Assembly (NCBI GenBank): GCA_009921785.1
Contig: RFXE01000005.1
Coordinates: 1 to 23,970 of the forward strand
From: Alphaproteobacteria bacterium
Lineage (GTDB): Bacteria > Pseudomonadota > Alphaproteobacteria > Rhizobiales > Beijerinckiaceae
Direction of reading: 5' to 3'
Length of the DNA: 23,970 bases
Shown here one piece after another: positions 12,838 to 20,731 of this stretch (position 1 is its first letter; each line of letters starts with the position of its first letter). The notes beneath the pieces were generated by a model. It had not been told where the DNA came from, ran no database searches, and was given only the letters and a program-made list of their open reading frames with translations. Made by a program: the position numbers and the translations under genes.

Positions 12838-15800
12838 ATGGCTACGCACACGAAAATCTCGGATTCGGCCGAAGCGGCACTCTCCGCGATTGAGGAAGCT
12901 TTGACGCAGTCGATCAATCCGTCTGCGGCGTCGGAAGCAGGCGAACCTAAATCAGGTGACGATTTGGGATCACGCTCAACGAGCCAAACTGCGCGCGCGT
13001 CAGTGAAGACACGTGTGGATGCGGATCTCCGTCCACCCGTTCAAGATCTTGATCGCCCCTTCCCCGGCCTTGCTGCCAATGATGACCGCAAAGCGGTTGG
13101 TGAAATCATCCAAACTTTGCAGGCGCGTCCCTCGCGCCGTCCTTATCTTTTTGCCGCTATCGCCTCAGGCGCATGGATTTTGTCCGTAGCGATTGCGCTT
13201 ATTGTTCACCCCGATCTTTTCGGCAATGCATTCTCGTCAGCTGAATCGTCTGCGATTATTCCTTTCCTCGTCGTTGGCCTCACGCTGCCTGTTGTTCTCT
13301 TCTTCCTTTTGGCGCTCGCCTCCGTTCGTGCCGCCGAAATGCGCACGATTGCGAATTCAATGACGCAAGTGGCATTGCGTTTGGCCCAGCCAGAAGCGGC
13401 AACCACCGAAGCGGTTGTCTCACTCTCGCAAGTTGTTCGTCGTGAAGTCGCCGCGATGGGCGATGGCATGGAGCGTGCTGTTGCTCGCGCCAGCGAACTC
13501 GAAGCAATGGTGCATAATGAAATTGCCACGCTCGAACGCGCCTATGGCCAGAACGAAGTGCGTATTCGCGCGTTGATTGACGAATTGGGCCTGCAACGCG
13601 ATGCGATTTCATCAAATGCTGAACATATTCGTTCATCGATTTTAACGACACATGAGCATCTCGGCCGCGAGATCAATCAGGCCATGACGCGCATCACGGC
13701 ACTTGTTGATGATGCAGGCTCGAAAGTGGCTGGCGCGATTGATCAGAAGACCGCCACGATTGCCGCCACACTCGGACGCACCGGCGAAACGATGATCGAT
13801 GTGATTTCTGAGAAGAGCGATACACTGTTACGAAATCTGACGCAGACGAATGATGTCGTTTCGTCGCAACTCTCCCAGATCGGCAAAAATATCGTCGATG
13901 CGCTTGAAGAGAAATCTGAAGCGGTAACAGATCGCTTGGCATCAACAGGTGATAATCTCGTTCGTGAAATCGTTGGTCGCGCCGAAACGATGGTGCATGC
14001 AATTGAGAACGCGTCCGAACGCGCGAAAGAACAAGTCACCTCAGATTCCGATATGTTCGTTTCACGTATCGCCGATATGAGTGAATCGATCCGCTCGACT
14101 ATCGAACATCAAGCCGAAACGCTTGAGCGTGGCATTGATAACAGCGTGAGCCGCCTCGCCGTCATCATGGATGACAAATTGGCCGCTTCCCGCAGTGTGT
14201 TCAGCGAAGGCCTCGACGATCTCGTGGATGCCGTCAGCAGCCAGACACAGAAAATCAAAAACGAGTTTTCACGCGAAGCTGATGCCATCCGTGTCCAGAT
14301 TTCATCAACGTCGGGTATGTTAATCGACTCCCTGTCGCGCGAAACGCAACAGCTCGACACAGTTCTCACAAATCATTCACAGACGCTTTCAGAAACGCTG
14401 GTCGGTGCAAGCTCGACCATGGGCCAATCGATTGGCGAAAAGATCGCTGCCGTGACCGAGTCCTTCCAGACCGGCACAAATCTCTTGAATGTGAGTTTGC
14501 AGCGTAACACTGAACAGATTGAAGCCAATCTGTCGAGCTACTCAACCCGCATTGACCAAGCCATCGGCGGTCGCGTCGCCGCGCTTGAATCTACGATCCG
14601 TGAGGGCGCTTCAACGCTCGATCAGAATCTCTCTCATTATCTCGGCTCAATCACCGCGACGCTTGATCAAGGCGGTGCGCGCATCAATGAGAAACTCGGC
14701 GGACAGATCGAAACCTTCGAGAAGACCATTATTGTTAAGGGCGGCGCACTCAGCGAAGCGCTCTATCGTCGTCTCAATGACTTCGAAACGAATATTCTTG
14801 GTCGAAGCAGCGAGATCAATTCGAATATCACGCAAAATCTCACCAATCTTGAGCGTGTGCTTGATACCAGCGGTAATCAACTTGCTGAGCGTATCGAACG
14901 CAACACGACCAACTTCACGACAACAATCGAAGCGCGTTTGGGCGAAGTCGCCCATCTCTTCTCAACCGAAGGTCGCGCCCTCTCCGATCGTCTCGTCGAG
15001 CAAGCCAAAAACGCTTCAACCATCATTGAATCGCAACTGGCTGCGATTGAATCCAACTCACGCGAGAAGAGCGTGGCCGTTGTCGAAGGCATCGAAGCGC
15101 TCTTTACGCGCGTTGACCAAGGCCTTGTGGAGCGTACCAACGTTCTCATGGAAGCCATGTCGGAACGTTCGAATAATCTCGAGCAGACTTTGCAGCGTTC
15201 AAGCCTTGCCATCGGCAACACAATCGAAACCAAGACGGAAGAGCTTGGCCGCGTGATGTCGGACCGCGCCGATACGGTCGCGCAATCGCTCGCCGTCCGC
15301 GCCATCGAAATCAATGAAATCCTTGGCGAGAAGGCAATCGACATCGCCAATACATTCGAAGGTCAGGTTCGTCACTTCGAAGACAACATCGTCACGCGCC
15401 TTGAAACCATCAGCGCGGTCATTGGCGATCAGAGCAACACATTCGGCGTAAGCCTCGAAGGCCATACGGAAAAGATTTCGGGTGCGTTGAATTCAGCGAT
15501 CTCGCGTCTTTCAACGACACTCGACACGCAGGGCACCTCACTGATTTCTGCTCTGCAATCGAATGCCGGAAACATCACCGATACGATTGCTCAAGTGGGC
15601 TCGCATACCGCCGATATTCTGAGCGGCACAGCCGACCGCTTGCAAAGCGAAACACTCGTTACCCTGCAGAAAATGTCGGACGCCAGCCACATTGTGCGCA
15701 CGCTCGTCGAACAGGCCAATCAATCAATCGGCGAACTCGAAAGCAAACTGGCCGACCGCGTTATCGGCCTCGCCCATGCGGGCACCGTCATCAAGGAAGA

Positions 15801-17322
15801 TGCTGCTCATTCGGCAAGCCTCCTCCTCGAGCAGATCGAATCTATGCGTGAAGTTACCGCGACAGGTATTCACGAAACACGCGCGCTCATCGATGTGCTT
15901 GATGAAAGAACCCGCGCTGTGTCGTCTGTCACCCGCGAACATGTTGAAATTCTTGAAAACGCCGCGCAGTCGCTCGGCAGCATCGAAGGCCGTCTGGGCT
16001 CCGATCTCGAAAACCGCAAAGCGTCGATCGAGGTCCTCACCCGCACCCTCAATGAACATTTCAACAATGTTGAGACCGTTGCCGAGAAATTCGCGCTCCA
16101 CCTCAATGGCGCATTGATGGCGATTGAAAATCGTGCCGGTTCGATCCGCGACATCATGAGCGATGCCGCCACCGTCGCAAGCCAAACCATGCGCGAGCAA
16201 TTTGATACGGTTCGCGCAGAAGCAGATGCAGAGAAGGAGCGCACGGTCGATCAAGTTCGTGCCGTCTCTACCGAGGCTCTTGCCGAGATGAGCGAGCTTC
16301 TTGGTCAGTTGGTTGGTCGGTTTGAAAAGACCGCCGCCGATGTCAAAAGCCTCACCGAGTCGATCGCGCAGGAAGTTGATGCCGCGCGTGAAGACATCAC
16401 GAAGAGCGTCACCATTCTGCCGAATGAAACAAAAGAACAGTCAGCAGCGCTTAAGCGTGCCGTCAGCGAACAAATTCGTGCACTCGGCGAACTCAACGCG
16501 ATCATGGCAGCCTCAAGCCGCGTAACCGATACGGCAAAGCCCGTGGAGCAGCGCCCTGCTCCGGTCGCTCCTGAGAAAACGCCAGAACGCAGCTTCACGC
16601 CCGTCCAGCGTCCGGCTGCGCCAATCGAAGCACCGCGCTCACCAATGATCGCGCGTCCTGACGTCGTTGCACGTGACACCGTTCAACCGGTAAAGCCGAA
16701 GATTGAAGACAAGCCTTATGTACCGCCGGTGATGCCACAAGCGAGACCGGAGCCTGTCGCAACAACTGCTCGTCCCACACCGGCGCAAACGCCGTCGCGT
16801 GATCCGAGAAGCGGTTGGTTGTCTGATCTTCTTGATCGTGCCTCGCAAGATGAAGTGAAGACGACTCCTGCGCAAAGACAAGAAGCACCCCGTGTTCAAC
16901 CAACACCGGCTCCTGTCTCCGCCCCTGTTGAAAAGACGCGGCCGATTATGCCACCCGTTGCATCAACGCCGGTTTCAACACCGACCGAACCGATCGCGCA
17001 GCTTCTTGCTGATGTCCGGTCATTGATGAATGATGATGCGGTTTCGGCGCTCTGGGCAGCCTATCTGCGCGGCGAGAATGTGTCCTTCTCACGCTCACTC
17101 TACACCTTGGGTGGCCAACGTCGTTTCGCTGAATTGAGCGCGCTCTATCAAGCGGATGAAAAATTCCGTACGAGCTTGAACTCTTATGCGAACCGTTTTG
17201 AAGCGGTGTTGAAAGATCTCACGGTGACTGACGCTGATGGCGCAATCACACGCTCCATCCTCTCATCGCCGGAAGGCCGCGTGTATACAATGCTTGCCCA
17301 TGTGAGCAATCGTCTCGGCTGA
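12838..17322 (+). CDS. Giant apolipoprotein-like coiled-coil membrane protein, probable growth-pole-ring (GPR/RgsE) homologue
   Basis: A 1494-residue protein with four parts. An acidic, disordered N-terminus covers 1-100. Two membrane helices at about 104-122 and 140-163 leave a very short periplasmic loop. A coiled coil runs from about 170 to 1220 and shows an 11-residue period: TGETMID at 315, IGKNIVD at 348 and TGDNLVR at 370 are 33 and 22 apart, the apolipoprotein A/E pattern. A Pro-rich linker (1235-1385) leads to a conserved-looking C-terminal domain (1386-1494) ending VYTMLAHVSNRLG. I find no cysteine. This layout is that of Agrobacterium GPR and Sinorhizobium RgsE, which form a ring at the growth pole and are needed for polar growth and rod shape. 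It is shorter than Agrobacterium GPR (about 2100). The ATG has GGAG 13 nt upstream, a rather wide spacing. Homology is inferred from architecture and recall of the family. Confidence 0.8.
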   Translation: MATHTKISDSAEAALSAIEEALTQSINPSAASEAGEPKSGDDLGSRSTSQTARASVKTRVDADLRPPVQDLDRPFPGLAANDDRKAVGEIIQTLQARPSRRPYLFAAIASGAWILSVAIALIVHPDLFGNAFSSAESSAIIPFLVVGLTLPVVLFFLLALASVRAAEMRTIANSMTQVALRLAQPEAATTEAVVSLSQVVRREVAAMGDGMERAVARASELEAMVHNEIATLERAYGQNEVRIRALIDELGLQRDAISSNAEHIRSSILTTHEHLGREINQAMTRITALVDDAGSKVAGAIDQKTATIAATLGRTGETMIDVISEKSDTLLRNLTQTNDVVSSQLSQIGKNIVDALEEKSEAVTDRLASTGDNLVREIVGRAETMVHAIENASERAKEQVTSDSDMFVSRIADMSESIRSTIEHQAETLERGIDNSVSRLAVIMDDKLAASRSVFSEGLDDLVDAVSSQTQKIKNEFSREADAIRVQISSTSGMLIDSLSRETQQLDTVLTNHSQTLSETLVGASSTMGQSIGEKIAAVTESFQTGTNLLNVSLQRNTEQIEANLSSYSTRIDQAIGGRVAALESTIREGASTLDQNLSHYLGSITATLDQGGARINEKLGGQIETFEKTIIVKGGALSEALYRRLNDFETNILGRSSEINSNITQNLTNLERVLDTSGNQLAERIERNTTNFTTTIEARLGEVAHLFSTEGRALSDRLVEQAKNASTIIESQLAAIESNSREKSVAVVEGIEALFTRVDQGLVERTNVLMEAMSERSNNLEQTLQRSSLAIGNTIETKTEELGRVMSDRADTVAQSLAVRAIEINEILGEKAIDIANTFEGQVRHFEDNIVTRLETISAVIGDQSNTFGVSLEGHTEKISGALNSAISRLSTTLDTQGTSLISALQSNAGNITDTIAQVGSHTADILSGTADRLQSETLVTLQKMSDASHIVRTLVEQANQSIGELESKLADRVIGLAHAGTVIKEDAAHSASLLLEQIESMREVTATGIHETRALIDVLDERTRAVSSVTREHVEILENAAQSLGSIEGRLGSDLENRKASIEVLTRTLNEHFNNVETVAEKFALHLNGALMAIENRAGSIRDIMSDAATVASQTMREQFDTVRAEADAEKERTVDQVRAVSTEALAEMSELLGQLVGRFEKTAADVKSLTESIAQEVDAAREDITKSVTILPNETKEQSAALKRAVSEQIRALGELNAIMAASSRVTDTAKPVEQRPAPVAPEKTPERSFTPVQRPAAPIEAPRSPMIARPDVVARDTVQPVKPKIEDKPYVPPVMPQARPEPVATTARPTPAQTPSRDPRSGWLSDLLDRASQDEVKTTPAQRQEAPRVQPTPAPVSAPVEKTRPIMPPVASTPVSTPTEPIAQLLADVRSLMNDDAVSALWAAYLRGENVSFSRSLYTLGGQRRFAELSALYQADEKFRTSLNSYANRFEAVLKDLTVTDADGAITRSILSSPEGRVYTMLAHVSNRLG

Positions 17323-17338
17323 GATCGGTTTTAAATGC

Positions 17339-17367
17339 GCGCGCGGTCGATGCGATAGACCGCGTGC
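17339..17367 (-). terminator. Hairpin between the converging coiled-coil and SDR genes
   Basis: GCGCGCGGTC (17339-17348) pairs with GACCGCGTGC (17358-17367) as a 10-bp stem with one G-U pair and a 9-nt loop. It occupies almost the whole 47-bp gap between the two stop codons. On the plus strand no T-run follows; on the minus strand ATTTAAAA follows, so it is a better, still weak, terminator for the dehydrogenase gene. It may serve both. Confidence 0.45.
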
Positions 17368-17369
17368 CT

Positions 17370-18131
17370 CTACACTTTCGGATCAGGATTTTCGGTGTGG
17401 CCGTCAACGGCAATCACTTGTCCTGAAACATAACGCGCGCCATCACTCGCCAAAAACTGCGCCATAGCTGCAACATCACGCGCCTCGACAAAAGTTCTCA
17501 TCGACGTGCCGGATGCATAACCCTCATAGATCGCATCACGCGTAGTGCCTTTCAGCGCCGCTTCACGCTCCAGCACACGCTCAATGCGTGGCCCCTCAAC
17601 CGAACCGGGACAAATCGCGTTGGCGCGAATACCATAAGGGCCAAGCTCCATCGCTGCTGTTTTCATGAGACCGATAACGCCCCATTTCGCGGCTGCATAG
17701 GGAGAGCGGTTAGGGAACCCATAAAGCCCCGCTGTTGATGAGGTGAAGATCATCACGCCCTTCTTCTGCGCCTTCATCATTGGGGTCGCATAACGAACGG
17801 CGAGAAACGCACCATCGAGATTAACCGCGATACACTCACGCCATCCTTTAAGGGGCATGTCTTCAAGCAAAGCTGTGGGACCGGAAACGCCTGCATTGGC
17901 GCAGAGCACATCGACCCCACCCCAAGCGGTTTCGATCTCTCCAAACAAACGTGCCATATCCTCTTCGTTAGAGGCGTCGGCACGGGTCGCACGAATTGAA
18001 GACGGCACCGTCTTAAGCGCGGCCTCATCAACATCCGTAACCCAAATATCGGCGCCGTCGGCAAGGAAGGCTTCAGCCATCGCCCGGCCAATACCCGCGG
18101 CACCCGCCGTAATCAGAACCCGCTTTTTCAT
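17370..18131 (-). CDS. Short-chain dehydrogenase/reductase (SDR family)
   Basis: A 253-residue cytoplasmic NAD(P)-dependent oxidoreductase of the classical SDR type. The Rossmann motif is ITAGAAGIGRA (about 6-16), with Ala in place of the first Gly of TGxxxGxG; VTDVDEAAL follows with an acidic residue after beta-2, which favours NAD(H) over NADP(H). Also present are NAG (CANAG, about 79-83), the catalytic Ser in TSSTAGLYG, the YxxxK pair in YAAAK and a typical ending GQVIAVDG. The start at 18131 has a GGGGGA ribosome site and gives MKKRVLITA; the longer reading adds ten unrelated residues. Substrate is not predictable: SDRs of this kind act on sugars, polyols, hydroxyacids and acyl-ACPs. It diverges from the cysteine proteinase gene, with 156 bp between starts. 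Confidence 0.9.
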   Translation of the reverse strand: MKKRVLITAGAAGIGRAMAEAFLADGADIWVTDVDEAALKTVPSSIRATRADASNEEDMARLFGEIETAWGGVDVLCANAGVSGPTALLEDMPLKGWRECIAVNLDGAFLAVRYATPMMKAQKKGVMIFTSSTAGLYGFPNRSPYAAAKWGVIGLMKTAAMELGPYGIRANAICPGSVEGPRIERVLEREAALKGTTRDAIYEGYASGTSMRTFVEARDVAAMAQFLASDGARYVSGQVIAVDGHTENPDPKV

Positions 18132-18227
18132 CAATATCCCCCAATTTCGCTCTGCTTTCATGCAAAGTCGCTCGAAGCGAAACCTTAAGCTTCTCTTTTT
18201 ACGAGCGCCATCGCCACTTTAAGCAAA

Positions 18228-18242
18228 TTAACTCTTTCTTAA
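18228..18242 (+). promoter_or_regulatory. CtrA-type box upstream of the cysteine proteinase gene
   Basis: TTAA (18228-18231), 7 nt (CTCTTTC), TTAA (18239-18242) is an exact match to the CtrA full-site spacing TTAA-N7-TTAA. A further TTAA half lies at 18219-18222. The box is 46 bp before the proteinase ATG and about 97 bp from the divergent SDR start. The region is AT-rich, so chance occurrence is possible. Confidence 0.45.
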
Positions 18243-18267
18243 TTTTTTCATTGAGTATCCGCAGAAG

Positions 18268-18287
18268 CCCCGATAGGGGTGTTCCCC
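18268..18287 (+). promoter_or_regulatory. Ribosome site flanked by two complementary C-tracts
   Basis: The GGGG ribosome site (18276-18279) of the proteinase gene is preceded by CCCC (18268-18271) across a GATA loop and followed by CCCC (18284-18287) across a TGTT loop, the latter touching the ATG. Either four-base stem would hide the ribosome site. This might lower or regulate translation. The stems are short, so the effect is uncertain. Confidence 0.4.
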
Positions 18288-18938
18288 ATGATCGGTGGCT
18301 CTCATCATAAGCGCGCCCTTATTGTGGCCCTTCTGGCTTTGGCATGCGGTCCAGCTTTGGCTGGACGCAGCGTGCAAGATACGCACGCCCGTCTGCCACA
18401 AGTCGCAAGCTTTGCTTTGCCGCATGGCGAGACAAAAGCACCCTGGGGTTGGGCTGATTTCTGCACGCGTCATCACGAAGACTGCGATGTAGCTACAGTT
18501 GCGCCAGAACCTGTCGTGCTCACGCCGGCGCTGTGGTCGACGATCGAAGTGATTAATCACGATATCAATTCGAGCGTTCGCGAAGCTGATGATCGTGAAA
18601 TCTATAAAGTTATCGAACGTTGGGATTATCCAACATCGGGCTCTGGCGATTGCGAAGATTTCGCTCTTCAAAAGCGCAAGCAGCTCATTGAAAATGGTTT
18701 GCCCCGTCAGGCCCTGCTCATGACCGTGGTGACTGACGAGAATGGTGCCGGTCATGCGGTTCTGACTTTGAGAACCAATCGCGGTGATTTCGTTCTTGAT
18801 AATCGTACCGATAAAGTTCTCGGCTGGAAATCGACGAATTACGTCTTCGTGAAAATGCAGTCGGAGCAAAATCCGAATGTCTGGCAACGGATCGGCGATC
18901 CGTCTAATGCCACCCTCACCGCTTCAGGCCAGAACTAA
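18288..18938 (+). CDS. Exported transglutaminase-like cysteine proteinase (BTLCP, LapG-like)
   Basis: A 216-residue protein of the bacterial transglutaminase-like cysteine proteinase family (PF06035, earlier DUF920). A signal peptide is clear: basic HHKR, a hydrophobic run at about 9-20 and a likely cut after ALA at residue 25, which places it in the periplasm. The catalytic triad is Cys122 (GDCEDFAL), His156 (GHAVLTL) and Asp171 (FVLDNRT). Pseudomonas LapG of this family cuts a surface adhesin under control of the c-di-GMP receptor LapD; no LapD-like or adhesin gene is in the window, so the target is unknown. ATG 18288 is preferred to GTG 18279 because GGGG lies 8 nt before it. A CtrA-type box and an occluded ribosome site lie upstream. 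It ends 29 bp from the converging carbonic anhydrase gene. Confidence 0.88.
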   Translation: MIGGSHHKRALIVALLALACGPALAGRSVQDTHARLPQVASFALPHGETKAPWGWADFCTRHHEDCDVATVAPEPVVLTPALWSTIEVINHDINSSVREADDREIYKVIERWDYPTSGSGDCEDFALQKRKQLIENGLPRQALLMTVVTDENGAGHAVLTLRTNRGDFVLDNRTDKVLGWKSTNYVFVKMQSEQNPNVWQRIGDPSNATLTASGQN

Positions 18939-18967
18939 TCGGCTAATTTGTTGCGGAATTTTTTGAT

Positions 18968-19498
18968 TCAATCGATCCGCGTGAGATGCGCGGCAAAGCG
19001 CTTGCCATTGCGCACATAGTTATCTGCCGATTGCCGAAGCTTTGCGACAGCGTCTTCATCCAGCGTGCGGATCGCTTTTGCCGGCGAGCCCACAATCAAA
19101 GAATAATCGGGGAATTCTTTGCCCTCGGTCACGAGTGAGTTCGCACCAACGAGACACCCCCGCCCGATACGCGCACCATTCAGAATCGTTGAACCCATGC
19201 CGACGAGCGATCCGTCACCGATCACACATCCATGCAAAATCGCACGATGGCCAATGGTGCATTCCTCACCAATCTCAAGCGGGAAACCCGGATCGGTATG
19301 AAGCACCGCGCCTTCTTGAATATTGCTTCTGTTGCCAATGATAATTGGCTCATTGTCACCGCGTAGAACAGCGCCGAACCAGATGCTGACATCGGCACCA
19401 AGCCGACAATCACCAATTACATGCGCGTCAGGCGCAATAAAAATACTCGCCGCATCAGCGAGTTTCGGGCTTTTTACATCGAGCGCATAGAGCGGCAT
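18968..19498 (-). CDS. Gamma-carbonic anhydrase family protein
   Basis: A 176-residue left-handed beta-helix protein of hexapeptide repeats, forming trimers with metal sites between subunits. The three metal-binding histidines are His67 (VLHTDPG), His84 and His89 (GHRAILHG), and Arg46, Asp48 and Gln61 of the active site are also in place. The family includes Cam-type carbonic anhydrases and YrdA/PaaY-like proteins, many without proven activity; this short form lacks the Cam acidic loop, so activity is uncertain. The ATG at 19498 has GGGGC just upstream. It lies 27 bp behind the DUF3126 gene, so the two are likely cotranscribed, possibly with cysE further upstream. Confidence 0.92.
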   Translation of the reverse strand: MPLYALDVKSPKLADAASIFIAPDAHVIGDCRLGADVSIWFGAVLRGDNEPIIIGNRSNIQEGAVLHTDPGFPLEIGEECTIGHRAILHGCVIGDGSLVGMGSTILNGARIGRGCLVGANSLVTEGKEFPDYSLIVGSPAKAIRTLDEDAVAKLRQSADNYVRNGKRFAAHLTRID

Positions 19499-19525
19499 GA
19501 CAAAGCCCCTTTACTGTTCAGTGTC

Positions 19526-19744
19526 TCACTCGATCCCTTCGAGATCGATATCGAGGATCGACATGGTGAGCGCGTAAGAGCGATCCCCATCTTCCGTATC
19601 AAGCGAGAGAACGCCGATAAATTCTTCACCAATCATCACTTCGGCAGAGTCGGTCTTTTTCGGACGCGGCACGACTTTGATATTCGCATTGCCGAACAAG
19701 CGACGAAGATAGGTTTGAAGTTTTAAGAGTTCTGCCTTGTCCAT
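19526..19744 (-). CDS. DUF3126 family protein
   Basis: A 72-residue protein recognisable as DUF3126 (PF11324), a family I know only from alphaproteobacteria. The typical core is visible: LQTYLRRLFGNANIKVVPRPKK, then SAEVMIGEEFIGVL and a DGDRSYAL motif. It is small, soluble and acidic at the C-terminus, with no signal peptide or membrane segment. Function is unknown. It sits between cysE (84 bp upstream) and the gamma-carbonic anhydrase gene (27 bp downstream) on the same strand. The start gives MDKAELLKLQ, in line with the family. Confidence 0.92.
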   Translation of the reverse strand: MDKAELLKLQTYLRRLFGNANIKVVPRPKKTDSAEVMIGEEFIGVLSLDTEDGDRSYALTMSILDIDLEGIE

Positions 19745-19828
19745 GGAACTGCTGCCTATTGATGAGAAAATGGTCTTATCAGCTTTCGAATGCCACTTCC
19801 TCGGGCGCGCCGCAACCCCAAACCTATC

Positions 19829-20665
19829 TTAGGCGGCGCCGCCGCTCTTATCGGCCAGAATTTGATCCATCGTCCGCGCCGGTTCGGCGCAGCCCGACTC
19901 GCCGACAATTTTTGCCGGCACGCCCGCAACCGTTACGTTGCGCGGCACGTCTTTTAGAACGACCGATCCAGCGGCTACCCGTGCGCATTGGCCCACTTCA
20001 ATATTGCCAAGAATTTTTGCACCCGCGCCAATCAGAACACCGCGCCGGATTTTCGGATGGCGATCACCTGTGGCTTTGCCCGTGCCGCCTAAGGTCACGC
20101 CTTGCAGGATCGAGACATCATCTTCGATCACCGCTGTCTGCCCCACGACAAGACCTGTCGCGTGATCAAGAAACACACCGCGCCCAATACGGGCATCGGG
20201 ATTGATATCCGTCTGGAAAATTTCAGAAGAACGGCTTTGCAGATAGAGCGCAAAATCTTTCCGCCCCTGTCGCATCAACGCATGAGCAAAGCGATGCGTC
20301 TGCAACGCATGATAGCCTTTGAAATAAAGAAGCGGTTCCACAAAACGCGTGCACGCCGGATCACGATCCGCAACAGCCATCAGATCAGCCCGGAAACCTT
20401 CGCCAATCGAAGCATCAGACGCGGCGAGCGACGAAAAAATCTCAACGATCAAAGCGCGCGGCACATCGGGATGATCAAGCCGCGCGGCTAAACGTTCAAT
20501 CACAGCGCGATCAAAACTCGGTTGATCGAGAACATTTGATCGCACCAGCCGAGCGAGATCGGCGTCGGACGAGAGAATATCCGCCGCCTCACTCCTGATA
20601 TGAACCCAGATCGGATCGGCGACCGCGCGGTCGGCTGTCAGGGCTTCGAGTTCCTTGGCTTGCAT
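19829..20665 (-). CDS. cysE: Serine O-acetyltransferase CysE
   Basis: CysE makes O-acetylserine from serine and acetyl-CoA, the first step of cysteine synthesis in the cytoplasm. The 278 residues comprise an alpha-helical N-terminal domain (about 1-145, with the family's PLLYFKGYHALQTHRFAH at 111-128) and a C-terminal hexapeptide beta-helix. Catalytic residues agree with the E. coli spacing: Asp153 and His168 (DHATG), with His203 (DRHPKI) 35 residues later. The C-terminal tail that binds cysteine synthase usually ends in Ile; here it ends SGGAA, so complex formation through that tail may differ. The ATG at 20665 has a GGA-containing stretch upstream. It is preceded by the alpha/beta hydrolase gene (66 bp) and followed by DUF3126. 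Confidence 0.96.
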   Translation of the reverse strand: MQAKELEALTADRAVADPIWVHIRSEAADILSSDADLARLVRSNVLDQPSFDRAVIERLAARLDHPDVPRALIVEIFSSLAASDASIGEGFRADLMAVADRDPACTRFVEPLLYFKGYHALQTHRFAHALMRQGRKDFALYLQSRSSEIFQTDINPDARIGRGVFLDHATGLVVGQTAVIEDDVSILQGVTLGGTGKATGDRHPKIRRGVLIGAGAKILGNIEVGQCARVAAGSVVLKDVPRNVTVAGVPAKIVGESGCAEPARTMDQILADKSGGAA

Positions 20666-20731
20666 CGATCCAGTTCCGTGAGAGACGCTTGAGACTTCTA
20701 TCTAGGTATGAAGGGCCATTCTGGCAATCAC

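Noticed and set aside
14519..15256. 245-codon frame inside the coiled-coil gene in another phase
   Set aside because: It is Arg/Ser-rich, arises from the repeated codons of the coiled coil and has no recognisable domain.
13774..15600. Near-repeated segments inside the coiled-coil gene, considered as a DNA tandem repeat
   Set aside because: The period is in the protein (11, 22 and 33 residues); the DNA is diverged and no long identical repeat was found.
18228..18887. 219-codon minus-strand frame opposite the cysteine proteinase gene
   Set aside because: The plus strand carries an intact signal peptide and catalytic triad; the antisense frame shows no motif.
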